From: Bacteroidales bacterium
Lineage (GTDB): Bacteria; Bacteroidota; Bacteroidia; Bacteroidales; F082
Assembly: GCA_017645245.1 (NCBI GenBank)
Contig: JAGCPG010000037.1
Span: 1 to 49,211 of the forward strand
DNA length: 49,211 nt
Direction: 5' to 3'
Position numbers and translations under genes: made by a program
Notes under the pieces: generated by a model
Database searches by the model: none
Seen by the model: only the letters and a program-made list of their open reading frames with translations
Told to the model about the DNA's origin: nothing
Part shown: piece by piece, positions 38,361 through 46,857 of the stretch
Layout: every line of letters starts with the position of its first letter
Numbering within the stretch: the first letter of the stretch is position 1

Positions 38361-38362
38361 AC

Positions 38363-38392
38363 AAAAAAAAGGGACACATCGCGATGTGTCCC
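38363..38392 (-). terminator. Palindromic terminator, REP-like
   Basis: A perfect 22-base palindrome (GGGACACATCG / CGATGTGTCCC, 38371-38392) is followed on the minus strand by eight T. It ends the YitT-carboxyltransferase-OMP operon. The GGGACACATCGCGATGTG core resembles a class of dispersed palindromes. Confidence 0.85.
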
Positions 38393-38416
38393 TACAGATT
38401 TATCTCAAAACAATTC

Positions 38417-38905
38417 TTAGAAATTGTAATAGATTCTGATTGACGGAGCGGCGAGATCGCAATCCATCAGGAAGCCGTCGGTGCTATAAAAGTTATGGTC
38501 ATAGCCAATCTTGGCGAAACGGAAAGCGGCAGTCCATTTGGGGGTAGCCATCCAAGCGATACCGGGTTGCAGCATCACCGCGTAAGCTTCCTTATTAGCA
38601 TCCAGCAAGTTGATATCACCGGTCACATCAAAGAAAAGGATGAACTTTTCAGCAATAGTGATAGGTGCATAGCGAAAATAAGGCTGGAGAGACAATTCAT
38701 TTTTACCATCGTTATACTTGTAATTTGTTCCAAGCGCTATTGTAAAAGGAGTTTTGGGAATCATAAAACCCACTTCCGGAGCAACATTAAATGATTTGGC
38801 TTTTTTTTTGAGATCGGCACCCAAACCGCCGCCAACCCAAACCTGAGCGTTGGCTGAGATGATACCTGCAAATACGATTGCGATAACTAAAGCTAATTTT
38901 TTCAT
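38417..38905 (-). CDS. Small outer-membrane beta-barrel protein, 162 aa
   Basis: The start at 38905 opens a signal peptide (MKKLALVIAIVFAGIISANAQ); an upstream in-frame extension would run antisense into the carboxyltransferase end. After cleavage the mature protein is a set of alternating strands (VWVGGGLGADLKKK; VGFMIPKTPFTIALGTNYKY; LSLQPYFRYAPIT) ending in an aromatic residue (IRIYYNF). This is the shape of eight-stranded OmpW/OmpA-like barrels of Bacteroidota. Function unknown. It lies 34 bases after the carboxyltransferase stop with no own promoter seen, and is followed by a strong terminator. Confidence 0.8.
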   Translation of the reverse strand: MKKLALVIAIVFAGIISANAQVWVGGGLGADLKKKAKSFNVAPEVGFMIPKTPFTIALGTNYKYNDGKNELSLQPYFRYAPITIAEKFILFFDVTGDINLLDANKEAYAVMLQPGIAWMATPKWTAAFRFAKIGYDHNFYSTDGFLMDCDLAAPSIRIYYNF

Positions 38906-38939
38906 GGTTGATTTGTAATTTGTGATTAATGATGTATTG

Positions 38940-40706
38940 TTATTTCTCGATGAATGCGATGGTGTCGCCCTTGGCAACGCGTTTGCCTTGATCGGCTGTG
39001 GCTTCCACGATCTTTCCGGGCCAAAGGGCATAAACAACTTCCATGCCATGCTCGCTGTTGATGGCACAAAGGATATCTCCTTCTTTATAAACTTTACCAG
39101 GAGCGGGAGCTATCGACTTGTCATCGAAGTCCACTTCCCACATCACGATACCGCTCACAGGAGCGATGACAGGCTCGGCGTTGGGGTGACGCAAGGCGCG
39201 CAGGTCCGGGATCTTAGCCTCGCCGCCAGCCTTCTCAAACTTGGCCTTCATCTTGGCTTCCAGCTCTTGGTTGAAGCGGCGCTTGGCCTCGCCCGACTTG
39301 TATTCACGATATTGCTTCTCGTGCATGGCAAACTCGAAGAGTTCCTCGTCGTCCTGACCACGGTCCCAGCCTTCCTTCTTCATCTCCTCGATGAAGTGTG
39401 GCAAGGCATCGGGATAGTTGTCCTGCGGGTTACCCGTAAAGAACTCGAAGCCCTTTTTCTTGGCGAGCTCCACAATCTCAGGAGCGAGTGTGCCAGGCAG
39501 CTTGCCGGCCTTGCCGAGGATCATATCCCAAGCGGCGGGGTCGATGCTGGTTTCATAGCGAGGTTCACCCTTGCTGAGTGCGAAGAGGTTCATCAGGGCG
39601 ATGTTCTTGGTGTATTGGCTGAACGGGGTGACCAAAGGCGGGTTGCCTAGCTTCGGCCAAATATCCTGCACTTCCTGGAACATCTCGACGAGCATCTCGT
39701 CTTCTGTAAGTTCCGGCAGGCCTTCTTTCTTGCGGTTCATGTTGATGGCGGCGTGCACCGGCTTGAGGTCGGCCATGAGCGAGCCCATCATGCCACCAGG
39801 CAGACCGCAGCCTAACAGCAGCGAGTTAATGTAGCGGTTGCGCGGGTCGATCCAGTAGCCGAGGAAGTCGTCGATGAAGCTTTGGGTCATGCTGCGGGCG
39901 GCCATGTAGGTCTTCATGTCGATGTCCTTGACGAGGAAACCAGCGTCTTTCAGCATAGCTTGCACGCTGATGACATCGGGATGGACGGTGCCCCATGACA
40001 GCGGCTCCATGGCCACGTCGACATAGTCGCAGCCGGCCTTGCAGACCTCGAGCATCGAAGCCATCGACAAACCCGGAGTGGTGTGGCCGTGGTATTGCAC
40101 CTTGATGTCGGGGTGCTGTGTCTTGATATGGTTCACGATCTTGCCCAATGAAGCGGGACGGCCTACACCGGCCATGTCCTTCAGGGCGATTTCCTTGGCA
40201 CCAGCCTCGATGAGCTTTTCTGCCATGGCGATGTAATACTCGGCGGTATGCACCTGCGAGTAGGTGATGCTCATGGCAGCCTGCGAGATCATGCCTGCTT
40301 CATTGGCCCATTTGATGGACGGGATGATGTTGCGAACGTCGTTCAAGCCGCAGAAGATACGGGTGATGTCAACGCCTTGTGCTTTCTTCACCTTGTACAT
40401 GAGTTGACGCACATCGGCGGGCACGGGATTCATACGGAGGGCGTTCAACGCTCTATCCAGCATGTGGCACTCGATGCCGCCTTTATGCAGTGCTGCCGTG
40501 AAGGCACGAACCGACGGATTCGGGTTCTCGCCATAGAGCAGGTTGACTTGCTCGGCGGCGCCGCCGTTGGTCTCCACACGGTCGAAGCAGCCCATTTCGA
40601 TGATCAAGGGAGCTATTTGCTCCAATTGATCCTTACGTGGCACATATTTTCCTGACGACTGCCACATGTCGCGGTATACCAAACTGAATTTTACCTCTTT
40701 CTTCAT
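38940..40706 (-). CDS. Pyruvate/oxaloacetate carboxyltransferase (OadA/PycB type), 588 aa
   Basis: The HMGL-like TIM-barrel domain holds FSLVYRDMWQSSGKYV, then VQYHGHTTPGLSMAS with its metal-binding histidines and DVAMEPLSWGT. The conserved carboxylase domain follows (NPPLVTPFSQYTKNIALMN; ILGKAGKLPGTLAPE; TGNPQDNYPDALPH). Family members move carboxyl between biotin and pyruvate/oxaloacetate. The last 70 residues fold like a biotinyl carrier domain, but the expected AMKM is SEHGME at 551-556, with Gly554 at the lysine position. If that alignment is right, biotin cannot be attached here. The start is ATG 40706; YitT-like gene is 24 bases upstream. Confidence 0.9.
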   Translation of the reverse strand: MKKEVKFSLVYRDMWQSSGKYVPRKDQLEQIAPLIIEMGCFDRVETNGGAAEQVNLLYGENPNPSVRAFTAALHKGGIECHMLDRALNALRMNPVPADVRQLMYKVKKAQGVDITRIFCGLNDVRNIIPSIKWANEAGMISQAAMSITYSQVHTAEYYIAMAEKLIEAGAKEIALKDMAGVGRPASLGKIVNHIKTQHPDIKVQYHGHTTPGLSMASMLEVCKAGCDYVDVAMEPLSWGTVHPDVISVQAMLKDAGFLVKDIDMKTYMAARSMTQSFIDDFLGYWIDPRNRYINSLLLGCGLPGGMMGSLMADLKPVHAAINMNRKKEGLPELTEDEMLVEMFQEVQDIWPKLGNPPLVTPFSQYTKNIALMNLFALSKGEPRYETSIDPAAWDMILGKAGKLPGTLAPEIVELAKKKGFEFFTGNPQDNYPDALPHFIEEMKKEGWDRGQDDEELFEFAMHEKQYREYKSGEAKRRFNQELEAKMKAKFEKAGGEAKIPDLRALRHPNAEPVIAPVSGIVMWEVDFDDKSIAPAPGKVYKEGDILCAINSEHGMEVVYALWPGKIVEATADQGKRVAKGDTIAFIEK

Positions 40707-40730
40707 ATCTTTTTTCTTTAAAACTACAAA

Positions 40731-41723
40731 TTAACGTTGCTCAGCGTGTTTCCGTGTGCGACGGCGATCCTTGGCCCAAAGGCCGTACACCTCGCTCACG
40801 TTGCCAGCGGTGGTAAAGGCCTTGATGTCGTTCTTGCCAAGGTATTCCATCAACTTCGAGAACTCGTCGTTGGTGAGCAAGGACTCCAGTTCAATCGACT
40901 TCTCATTGGTATAGCCTCCGATGACCTCATAAAGGGTGCAGCCACGGTCAAGCTCATCGATGATGTAATGACGGATGCGGTCGTAGTCTTTCGAAACGAT
41001 GCAGACACGCTTACGCTGGTTGAGGTTGGCGGTGAACATATTTACCACCATGCCGTTGATCCAAGTGGCGATGAGGCCGATAATGACCATCTGGAAGGGG
41101 TTGATGGCGAAAGCGGTGAGGCAGATGATGGCACCTGCCACGCTCACCGACTTACCCATGTCGAAGTGCAAATACTTGTTGACGATCTTGGCCAAGATGT
41201 CAAGGCCACCCGTGGAAGCGTTGATGGAGAACATCAGTGTTTGGGCGGCGCTGAGGATGATCACACAACAAAGCAGGTCGAACCAGGGGTTGCCCATCAC
41301 CGAGAAGGCCGAGCTTGGGTCAACGCCCATGTTGATCAGGTATTCATTGGGGGTGGCGAAGTTTTCCCATGGATAGAGCCACTCGCAGAACTTGGTCATG
41401 GGACCGAGGATCAAGGCGCAGTAAACCGTCTTAAGGCCGAACTCCTTGCCCACAAGCAGATAGGCCAAGACCAGCAGGATGGCGTTGATGATGGTAATCA
41501 TCATGGAAAGGCTGATGTTGATGCCCATTCCGTTGAAAATGTTGGTCAACACGATGGAGAGACCCGAGATGGAACCGACGATCAGCTTGCTGGGAACGAG
41601 GAAATAATAGACACAAACGCCTGTCATAAACATGCCGAAGGTCATGATCAGCAGTTCAACCCAGAACTTTTTGCTGACCAATGCCTGGCCGATTTCTTTC
41701 AAAATGTCATTTACTTTGCTCAT
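40731..41723 (-). CDS. YitT-family membrane protein, 330 aa
   Basis: About five to six membrane helices in the first 230 residues (VELLIMTFGMFMTGVCVYYFLVP; LSMMITIINAILLVLAYLLVG; LLCCVIILSAAQTLMF; SVSVAGAIICLTAFAIN; VIIGLIATWINGMVV). The family motif INASTGGLDILAKIV is present. The cytoplasmic C-terminal DUF2179 domain runs from RKRVCIVSKDYDRIRHYII to about 300. The function of YitT proteins is not settled (transport has been suggested). First gene of the operon with the carboxyltransferase and the outer-membrane protein. Only a one-mismatch promoter box (GACATTTG near 41777-41784) was seen. Confidence 0.9.
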   Translation of the reverse strand: MSKVNDILKEIGQALVSKKFWVELLIMTFGMFMTGVCVYYFLVPSKLIVGSISGLSIVLTNIFNGMGINISLSMMITIINAILLVLAYLLVGKEFGLKTVYCALILGPMTKFCEWLYPWENFATPNEYLINMGVDPSSAFSVMGNPWFDLLCCVIILSAAQTLMFSINASTGGLDILAKIVNKYLHFDMGKSVSVAGAIICLTAFAINPFQMVIIGLIATWINGMVVNMFTANLNQRKRVCIVSKDYDRIRHYIIDELDRGCTLYEVIGGYTNEKSIELESLLTNDEFSKLMEYLGKNDIKAFTTAGNVSEVYGLWAKDRRRTRKHAEQR

Positions 41724-41827
41724 AAATGATTGATTTATATGATTTTAAAAATAGATCTAGCTTTAATTTTTCAAGGTGCAAATGTCGGAATCTTTTTTGA
41801 GATAAAGAAGGGAATTCGAGAAATAAT

Positions 41828-41835
41828 TATCTTTG
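41828..41835 (+). promoter_or_regulatory. Predicted -7 box of the ygiQ gene
   Basis: TATCTTTG, a full TAnnTTTG match, 16 bases before the ATG at 41852. Confidence 0.6.
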
Positions 41836-41851
41836 CGCCAAATCTAGAGAA

Positions 41852-43675
41852 ATGACCCTTCTGGACTGGCTTCCGATCACCAAGAAAGAGACCGACCTGC
41901 GCGGGTGGGACGAGGTGGACATTGTGTTCGTCACAGGCGATGCATACGTGGACCATCCGGCGTTTGGCGCGGCGGTCATCGGGAGAATGCTGGAAAAGGC
42001 GGGATTCAGGGTGGCCTTGATTCCGCAGCCCAACTGGAGAGACGATTTAAGGGATTTCAAGAAGTTCGGGAAGCCGAGAGTTTATTTCGGCGTGTCAGCC
42101 GGCTGCATGGACTCGATGGTGAACCATTACACCGCCAATAAGAGACTGAGGAGCAACGACGCCTATACCCCAGGCGGAGAAGCTGGCTTCCGTCCCGACC
42201 GAGCCAGCGTGGTCTACAGCAACATCTTGAAAAAGCTCTATCCCGACGTGCCCATCGTGATCGGCGGCATCGAAGCCTCATTAAGACGTGTGACGCAATA
42301 CGACTATTGGGACGACTGCCTGAAGCCCTCTATTTTGGTGGATTCCAAAGCCGACATCGGGGTGTACGGCATGGGCGAATACACTATGGTGGAAGTTGCC
42401 AAAGCCATTGCCACAGGGCGCAAAGTCAGCGAGTTGACCGATATCCCGCAAACCTTTTTCCTTCAGGACAAGAGCCAACCCCTGTCCCATTTCGACGGCG
42501 AGACCATTGAGTTGGTTTCGCATGAAGTCTGCCTGAAGGACAAGAAACGCTATGCCTCCAACTTCAAGCACATCGAAGAGGAATCGAACAAGAAACACGC
42601 CGCAAGACTAGTTCAGGAAGTTGGAAAACAAAGAGTTATCATCAATCCACCACTTCCAACATTTACCACCGAACAAATCGACGCTTCCTTTGATCTGCCT
42701 TACACCCGTTTACCTCATCCGAAATACGCCAAACGTGGCACCATCCCGGCTTACGAGATGATCAAGCACTCGATCAACCTCCATCGAGGATGCTTTGGCG
42801 GCTGCGCTTTCTGCACCATCTCAGCCCATCAAGGCAAGTTTGTGGCCTCACGTAGTAAGGAATCCATCATGCGTGAGGTGGAAAAAGTGACCCAGATGGA
42901 GGATTTCAAAGGCTATATCAGCGATTTGGGCGGTCCTTCGGCCAACATGTACCGCATGAAAGGCAAGGACGAGAAGCTCTGCGAGAAATGTGCCCGACCC
43001 ACCTGCCTGCAACCCTCTGTCTGTAAGAATCTCAACACTGATCACCATCCTTTGATCGAAATCTACAAGTTAGTCGACCAGCATCCCAAAGTGAAGAAAG
43101 CCACCGTGGGATCGGGCATCCGATACGACCTGTTTCTTCACGACAGCTCTCCTGAAGAGAACAAGGCGATGGGCTATGACGAATATTTCGAGCAGTTGGT
43201 GAAAAGACACGTCAGCGGACGCTTGAAAGTGGCTCCTGAACACACCAGCGACGCCGTGTTGAAGCTCATGCGCAAGCCACGGTTCGACATGTTCGTCAAG
43301 CTGAAAAAGAAATTCGACGCCATCAACGAGAAGGAGCACCTCAACCAGCAACTCATCCCCTATTTCATCTCTTCGCATCCCGATTGCTACTTGGAGGACA
43401 TGGCCGATTTAGCCTTGAAAACCAAGGAATTAGGGTATCATCTAGAGCAGGTGCAGGACTTCACTCCCACCCCCATGACTTTGGCCACGGAGATCTACTA
43501 TTCAGGATACAACCCCTACACGCTGGAACCTGTTTTTGTGGCCAAAAGCAAGGAGGAAAAGCTTGCCCAGCAGCGTTTCTTCTTCTGGTATAAGCCCGAG
43601 AACCGCGAGTGGGCGAAGTCCATGCTGAAAAAGTTGGGACATCCCGAATGGATAAAAAGACTGTTTGGTAAATAA
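41852..43675 (+). CDS. ygiQ: YgiQ-family radical SAM protein, 607 aa
   Basis: Radical SAM enzyme of the UPF0313 (YgiQ) family. The N-terminal domain (about 1-280) has MTLLDWLPITKKE, VYFGVSAGCMDSMV and IVIGGIEASLRRVTQYDYW. The [4Fe-4S] cluster motif is C314-x3-C318-x2-C321 (RGCFGGCAFCTI). Further cysteines (KLCEKCARPTCLQPSVC) may bind a second cluster. The end (EWIKRLFGK) is complete. The reaction is not known. The start ATG gives the conserved family N-terminus. Its own promoter precedes it. Confidence 0.95.
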   Translation: MTLLDWLPITKKETDLRGWDEVDIVFVTGDAYVDHPAFGAAVIGRMLEKAGFRVALIPQPNWRDDLRDFKKFGKPRVYFGVSAGCMDSMVNHYTANKRLRSNDAYTPGGEAGFRPDRASVVYSNILKKLYPDVPIVIGGIEASLRRVTQYDYWDDCLKPSILVDSKADIGVYGMGEYTMVEVAKAIATGRKVSELTDIPQTFFLQDKSQPLSHFDGETIELVSHEVCLKDKKRYASNFKHIEEESNKKHAARLVQEVGKQRVIINPPLPTFTTEQIDASFDLPYTRLPHPKYAKRGTIPAYEMIKHSINLHRGCFGGCAFCTISAHQGKFVASRSKESIMREVEKVTQMEDFKGYISDLGGPSANMYRMKGKDEKLCEKCARPTCLQPSVCKNLNTDHHPLIEIYKLVDQHPKVKKATVGSGIRYDLFLHDSSPEENKAMGYDEYFEQLVKRHVSGRLKVAPEHTSDAVLKLMRKPRFDMFVKLKKKFDAINEKEHLNQQLIPYFISSHPDCYLEDMADLALKTKELGYHLEQVQDFTPTPMTLATEIYYSGYNPYTLEPVFVAKSKEEKLAQQRFFFWYKPENREWAKSMLKKLGHPEWIKRLFGK

Positions 43676-43683
43676 AAAAGCAC

Positions 43684-43691
43684 TACCTTTG
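43684..43691 (+). promoter_or_regulatory. Predicted -7 box of the nicotinamidase operon
   Basis: TACCTTTG, a full TAnnTTTG match, 27 bases before the ATG at 43719 and 9 bases after the ygiQ stop. Confidence 0.6.
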
Positions 43692-43718
43692 CCGCAAATT
43701 TCAAAAATATCATCCAAA

Positions 43719-44420
43719 ATGAAAAAGCTTTTCATCGGAGCCATGGTGCTCGTCGCAGCCCTCATCGTTACCGGTTGCGGAAACAAGAATTCAGCCCAAA
43801 AGAACGTTAAAAACCAAGAAGCACAAGAAGAAGTGAAAGAAAATCGCATGCTCATTATCGTCGACCCGCAGAACGACTTCATCACCGGCAGTCTCGCCAC
43901 CGCCAAGGGTATGGAAGCCATGGATTGTCTCGCCAAAGCCATCGAAGGCGGTGTTTTAGACAAATACACATGGATCATCATCACCCAGGACGCCCACCCC
44001 ACCAACCACTGCTCATTTGTTGAGAACGGCGGCGTGTTCCCGCCCCACTGCGTACAAGGCACCGAAGGCATGGAAGTCTATGCTCCCTTGATGAAAGCCA
44101 TTGAAGCCAGCCGCTTCGGCAACTGGCACTATATGACCAAGGGCGACTTGGCCGACAAAGAGGAGTTCAGCATCTTCCAAAACGCCGGAAGCGGCGAGAA
44201 GCTGACCAAGACCATCACTGAGTTTGAGAAATTCGACGGCATCGACGTTTGCGGCATCGCCACCGACTACTGCGTTTACGAGACCGTCAAGGACCTGATG
44301 GCCATCTATCCCGCCAAGCAGATCCGTGTGGTCACCAATTGCATCGCCGCCGTCGACGACAACGACACCAAGTTGGCTGACCTGATGAAGGAAAACGGCA
44401 TTGAAGGTATCACGTTTTAA
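43719..44420 (+). CDS. Nicotinamidase-like isochorismatase-family lipoprotein, 233 aa
   Basis: Starts at ATG 43719, which follows the promoter and opens a lipoprotein signal (LFIGAMVLVAALIVTGC, Cys20). The cysteine-hydrolase core shows the catalytic triad: D49 in VDPQNDF, K141 in MTKGD and C185 in TDYCVYE. Metal ligands are the Asp and His of TQDAHPTNH and the His of FPPHCVQGT. This is the nicotinamidase/PncA arrangement (nicotinamide to nicotinate and ammonia). A lipoprotein location is unusual for this normally cytoplasmic enzyme. The EIIC-like gene begins 15 bases after its stop. Confidence 0.9.
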   Translation: MKKLFIGAMVLVAALIVTGCGNKNSAQKNVKNQEAQEEVKENRMLIIVDPQNDFITGSLATAKGMEAMDCLAKAIEGGVLDKYTWIIITQDAHPTNHCSFVENGGVFPPHCVQGTEGMEVYAPLMKAIEASRFGNWHYMTKGDLADKEEFSIFQNAGSGEKLTKTITEFEKFDGIDVCGIATDYCVYETVKDLMAIYPAKQIRVVTNCIAAVDDNDTKLADLMKENGIEGITF

Positions 44421-44435
44421 GGTGAGAGGTGAGAG

Positions 44436-45458
44436 TTGAGAGGTAGGTTCAAGACATTCTGCGAGCGGAAAAAGGTTGACATCACCTGGCGCGCCTACTT
44501 TGTGGATGCGCTGGGTGCGATGGCTTTGGGCTTGTTTGCCTCGTTGCTCATCGGCACGATCTTCCAGACCTTGGGCGACAAGACCGGCTGGGACGTGTTC
44601 GTGACCATCGCGAAATACGCCAAAGCCGCCACGGGAGCCGCCATTGCGGTGGCCATAGCCTATAAGCTCCGCTGCGAAGGACTGGTGCTGTTCAGCGCCA
44701 TTGCCGTGGGCATCGCCGGCAACGAGCTGGGCGGTCCCATGGGCGCCTACGTGGCCGTGCTGGTGGCCATCGAGCTGGGCAAGATGGTGTATAAGGAGAC
44801 CCAAGTGGACATCCTGGTCACTCCTGCCGTGGTGATCATCAGCGGCGTGCTGGTGGCTTTCGCCATCGGGCCTGCCATCGGCAGGCTGATGACCGCCCTC
44901 GGGGCGTTCATTGAGCACGCCACTTTGATGCAACCCTTGTTGATGGGCATCGTTGTCTCGGTGGTCATCGGCATGGTGCTCACCCTACCTATCAGCTCCG
45001 CCGCCATCTGTCTGGCCATCGGCCTCGGCGGCATTGCCGGCGGCGCAGCAACCGCAGGGTGCTGCGCACAGATGATCGGCTTCGCCGTGCTGAGTTTCCG
45101 TGAAAACCGCTGGGGCGGACTGCTTGCCCAAGGCCTCGGCACCTCCATGCTCCAGATGGGCAACATCGTGAAGAACCCGCGCATCTGGATCCCACCGACC
45201 TTGGCTGCCGCCATCACTGGTCCCCTAGCCACCTGTGTATTCCACCTTGAAAATATCCCCATCGGCTCCGGCATGGGCACCTGCGGCTTGGTTGGTCCCA
45301 TCGGCATCTATACCGCCATGCCCGATGGCGGCATGAATATGTGGATTGGCATGCTGTTGATATGCTTCGTGCTGCCTGCCCTGCTCTCATGGCTGTTTGG
45401 AACGATCCTCCGCAAGATCGGATGGATCAAGGAAGGCGACCTTAAAATCGAGTGCTAA
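44436..45458 (+). CDS. EIIC-like (PF13303-type) membrane protein, 340 aa
   Basis: Hydrophobic protein with about eight to ten membrane segments and many glycine-rich helices (AVGIAGNELGGPMGAYVAVLVA; LAIGLGGIAGGAATAGC; IPIGSGMGTCGLVGPIGIYT). This matches the unusual 'PTS EIIC 2' family. There are no EIIA or EIIB proteins or phosphorylation motifs, so its part in sugar phosphotransfer is doubtful. It must begin at TTG 44436: an in-frame stop lies just upstream at 44430-44432 and no ATG/GTG precedes the first helix. The leader is purine-rich (GGTGAGAGGTGAGAG), unlike others in the window. Sits between the nicotinamidase and recX. Confidence 0.8.
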   Translation: MRGRFKTFCERKKVDITWRAYFVDALGAMALGLFASLLIGTIFQTLGDKTGWDVFVTIAKYAKAATGAAIAVAIAYKLRCEGLVLFSAIAVGIAGNELGGPMGAYVAVLVAIELGKMVYKETQVDILVTPAVVIISGVLVAFAIGPAIGRLMTALGAFIEHATLMQPLLMGIVVSVVIGMVLTLPISSAAICLAIGLGGIAGGAATAGCCAQMIGFAVLSFRENRWGGLLAQGLGTSMLQMGNIVKNPRIWIPPTLAAAITGPLATCVFHLENIPIGSGMGTCGLVGPIGIYTAMPDGGMNMWIGMLLICFVLPALLSWLFGTILRKIGWIKEGDLKIEC

Positions 45459-45928
45459 TGGCCAATCCCTTGTCACCCGAGCAAATCTTGGACAAGATGG
45501 CCAAGTACTGCGCCTATCAGGAGCGGTGTGTCAAAGACGTGACCGATAAGCTGAAGACGTTTGAGATCACCTCAAAAGAGCGTGAAGAAATACTCAATTA
45601 CCTGATTGACAACCGTTTCGTCGACAACAATCGCTTCGCCAAGGCTTTTGTCCGTGGTAAGATCAACCAAAGCGGCTGGGGACTGAACAAGATCCGTTTC
45701 CACCTGATTCAGAAGGGCATTGACAAGGAAATCATCGACGAAGCCATGCAAAGCTTCGATGAAGAGGCTTATCGCCAACGGCTCATCGAAGTGTTGAACG
45801 CCAAAGCCAAGACCGTCAAGGCCGCCAACGACTTCGAGAAAAACCGAAAGCTCGCCGCCTATGCCATGCAGAAAGGCTTTGAAGCCAGTTTGATCTGGGA
45901 GGTTTTGAAAGAAGATTTTGGAGATTAG
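45458..45928 (+). CDS. recX: RecX-family regulator, 156 aa
   Basis: Three-helix repeat protein of the RecX family, which binds RecA filaments and inhibits recombinase activity. Family motifs: CAYQERCVKDVTDKLKTFEI near the N-terminus, then EEILNYLIDNRFVDNNRFAKAFVRGKINQSGWGLNKIRFHLIQKGI. The start taken is ATG 45458, overlapping the stop of the EIIC-like gene (TAATG); a GTG two codons earlier is possible. It is the last gene of the operon before a new promoter. Confidence 0.93.
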   Translation: MANPLSPEQILDKMAKYCAYQERCVKDVTDKLKTFEITSKEREEILNYLIDNRFVDNNRFAKAFVRGKINQSGWGLNKIRFHLIQKGIDKEIIDEAMQSFDEEAYRQRLIEVLNAKAKTVKAANDFEKNRKLAAYAMQKGFEASLIWEVLKEDFGD

Positions 45929-45939
45929 TTCGTTTTTCG

Positions 45940-45947
45940 TACCTTTG
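45940..45947 (+). promoter_or_regulatory. Predicted -7 box of the LytTR gene
   Basis: TACCTTTG, a full TAnnTTTG match, 23 bases before the ATG at 45971. Confidence 0.6.
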
Positions 45948-45970
45948 CCGTCGCAATGTGAGGACACCCC

Positions 45971-46849
45971 ATGAAGCTGCGCAAAAACCTGATCACACAA
46001 ACTCCGGAATGTCTGACCGATCCTTTCAGTCAGGTGCAAAACGTCGTCATCTCCGTCCTGTTTGCCTTGGTGCTCCTTACGATTTACACGCCATTCTCCG
46101 ACACTTCGTGGTTCCAATTGGGCACTAACAGCCGTTTCGTCGGCACGGTCGGTTTCGTGGGAATCGGCACTTTCTTCCTGGCATGCAGCCGCACGCTGAT
46201 GACCTATTGCGTCAAGACGCTGAGGCATTTCGCCTTCTGGGCCTACCTCCTCTGGCTGTTTCTGGAAATCGTACTGATCGCAGCTTTCCACACCTACCTC
46301 TCCTATTTCATCGTCAGCGCCACCGACTACACCTTGGGTTACATTTTCGGAAAGAGCCTCCTGATCACCTTCATCGCCTTGGCGGTACCTTACACCATCG
46401 TCGATCTTATGATCCTGCTCCAGGACTCACGACGCAAACTGATGCTCACCAAAAGCGACACGGTGGAGTCGGACGACGAGGTGCTGCCCGAGCACACCGA
46501 GATCATCAACCTGATGGACAACAACGGCAACCTGAAACTATCAGTAAAGCTCGACAACCTCTATTACATCAAGGCCGAGGACAATTACATCAACGTGTTT
46601 TACCAGCGCAATGGCATCATCGCCTCTTATATGCTACGCTGCAAGATGAAGACCATTGAGAACAACTGCGTTGATGTCAGTTCCTTGATGCGTTGCCATC
46701 GTTCCTATATCGTCAACATCAAGAAAGTCAGCGTATTGCACAACGAAGCCGATGGCTTCATCTTGGAATTCGAGCGTGAAGGGTTGGATTCCATTCCGGT
46801 TTCAAAGACCTATGCCAACAAGGTTTTGGAGGCTTTCAACAAAAAGTAG
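45971..46849 (+). CDS. Membrane-bound LytTR DNA-binding regulator, 292 aa
   Basis: Four membrane helices (about 25-165: VVISVLFALVLLTIYTP; FVGTVGFVGIGTFFLACS; FAFWAYLLWLFLEIVLIAAF; LLITFIALAVPYTIVDLMIL) are joined by an acidic linker to a LytTR DNA-binding domain (about 195-292). LytTR landmarks: LDNLYYIKAEDNYINVFY and MRCHRSYIVNIKKV. No receiver domain is present, so the activity must be set by the membrane part rather than by phosphorylation. Targets unknown. The next gene (DUF3667) begins 8 bases after the stop and is likely co-transcribed. Confidence 0.92.
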   Translation: MKLRKNLITQTPECLTDPFSQVQNVVISVLFALVLLTIYTPFSDTSWFQLGTNSRFVGTVGFVGIGTFFLACSRTLMTYCVKTLRHFAFWAYLLWLFLEIVLIAAFHTYLSYFIVSATDYTLGYIFGKSLLITFIALAVPYTIVDLMILLQDSRRKLMLTKSDTVESDDEVLPEHTEIINLMDNNGNLKLSVKLDNLYYIKAEDNYINVFYQRNGIIASYMLRCKMKTIENNCVDVSSLMRCHRSYIVNIKKVSVLHNEADGFILEFEREGLDSIPVSKTYANKVLEAFNKK

Positions 46850-46857
46850 AAAGACCG

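Noticed and set aside
38906..39067. Upstream in-frame extension of the small outer-membrane protein
   Set aside because: It runs antisense-free but inside the 3' end of the same-strand carboxyltransferase and would place the signal peptide internally.
44013..44933. 306-codon minus-strand open frame across the nicotinamidase and EIIC-like genes
   Set aside because: His/Gly/Asp-rich shadow composition, and it spans the boundary of two supported plus-strand genes.
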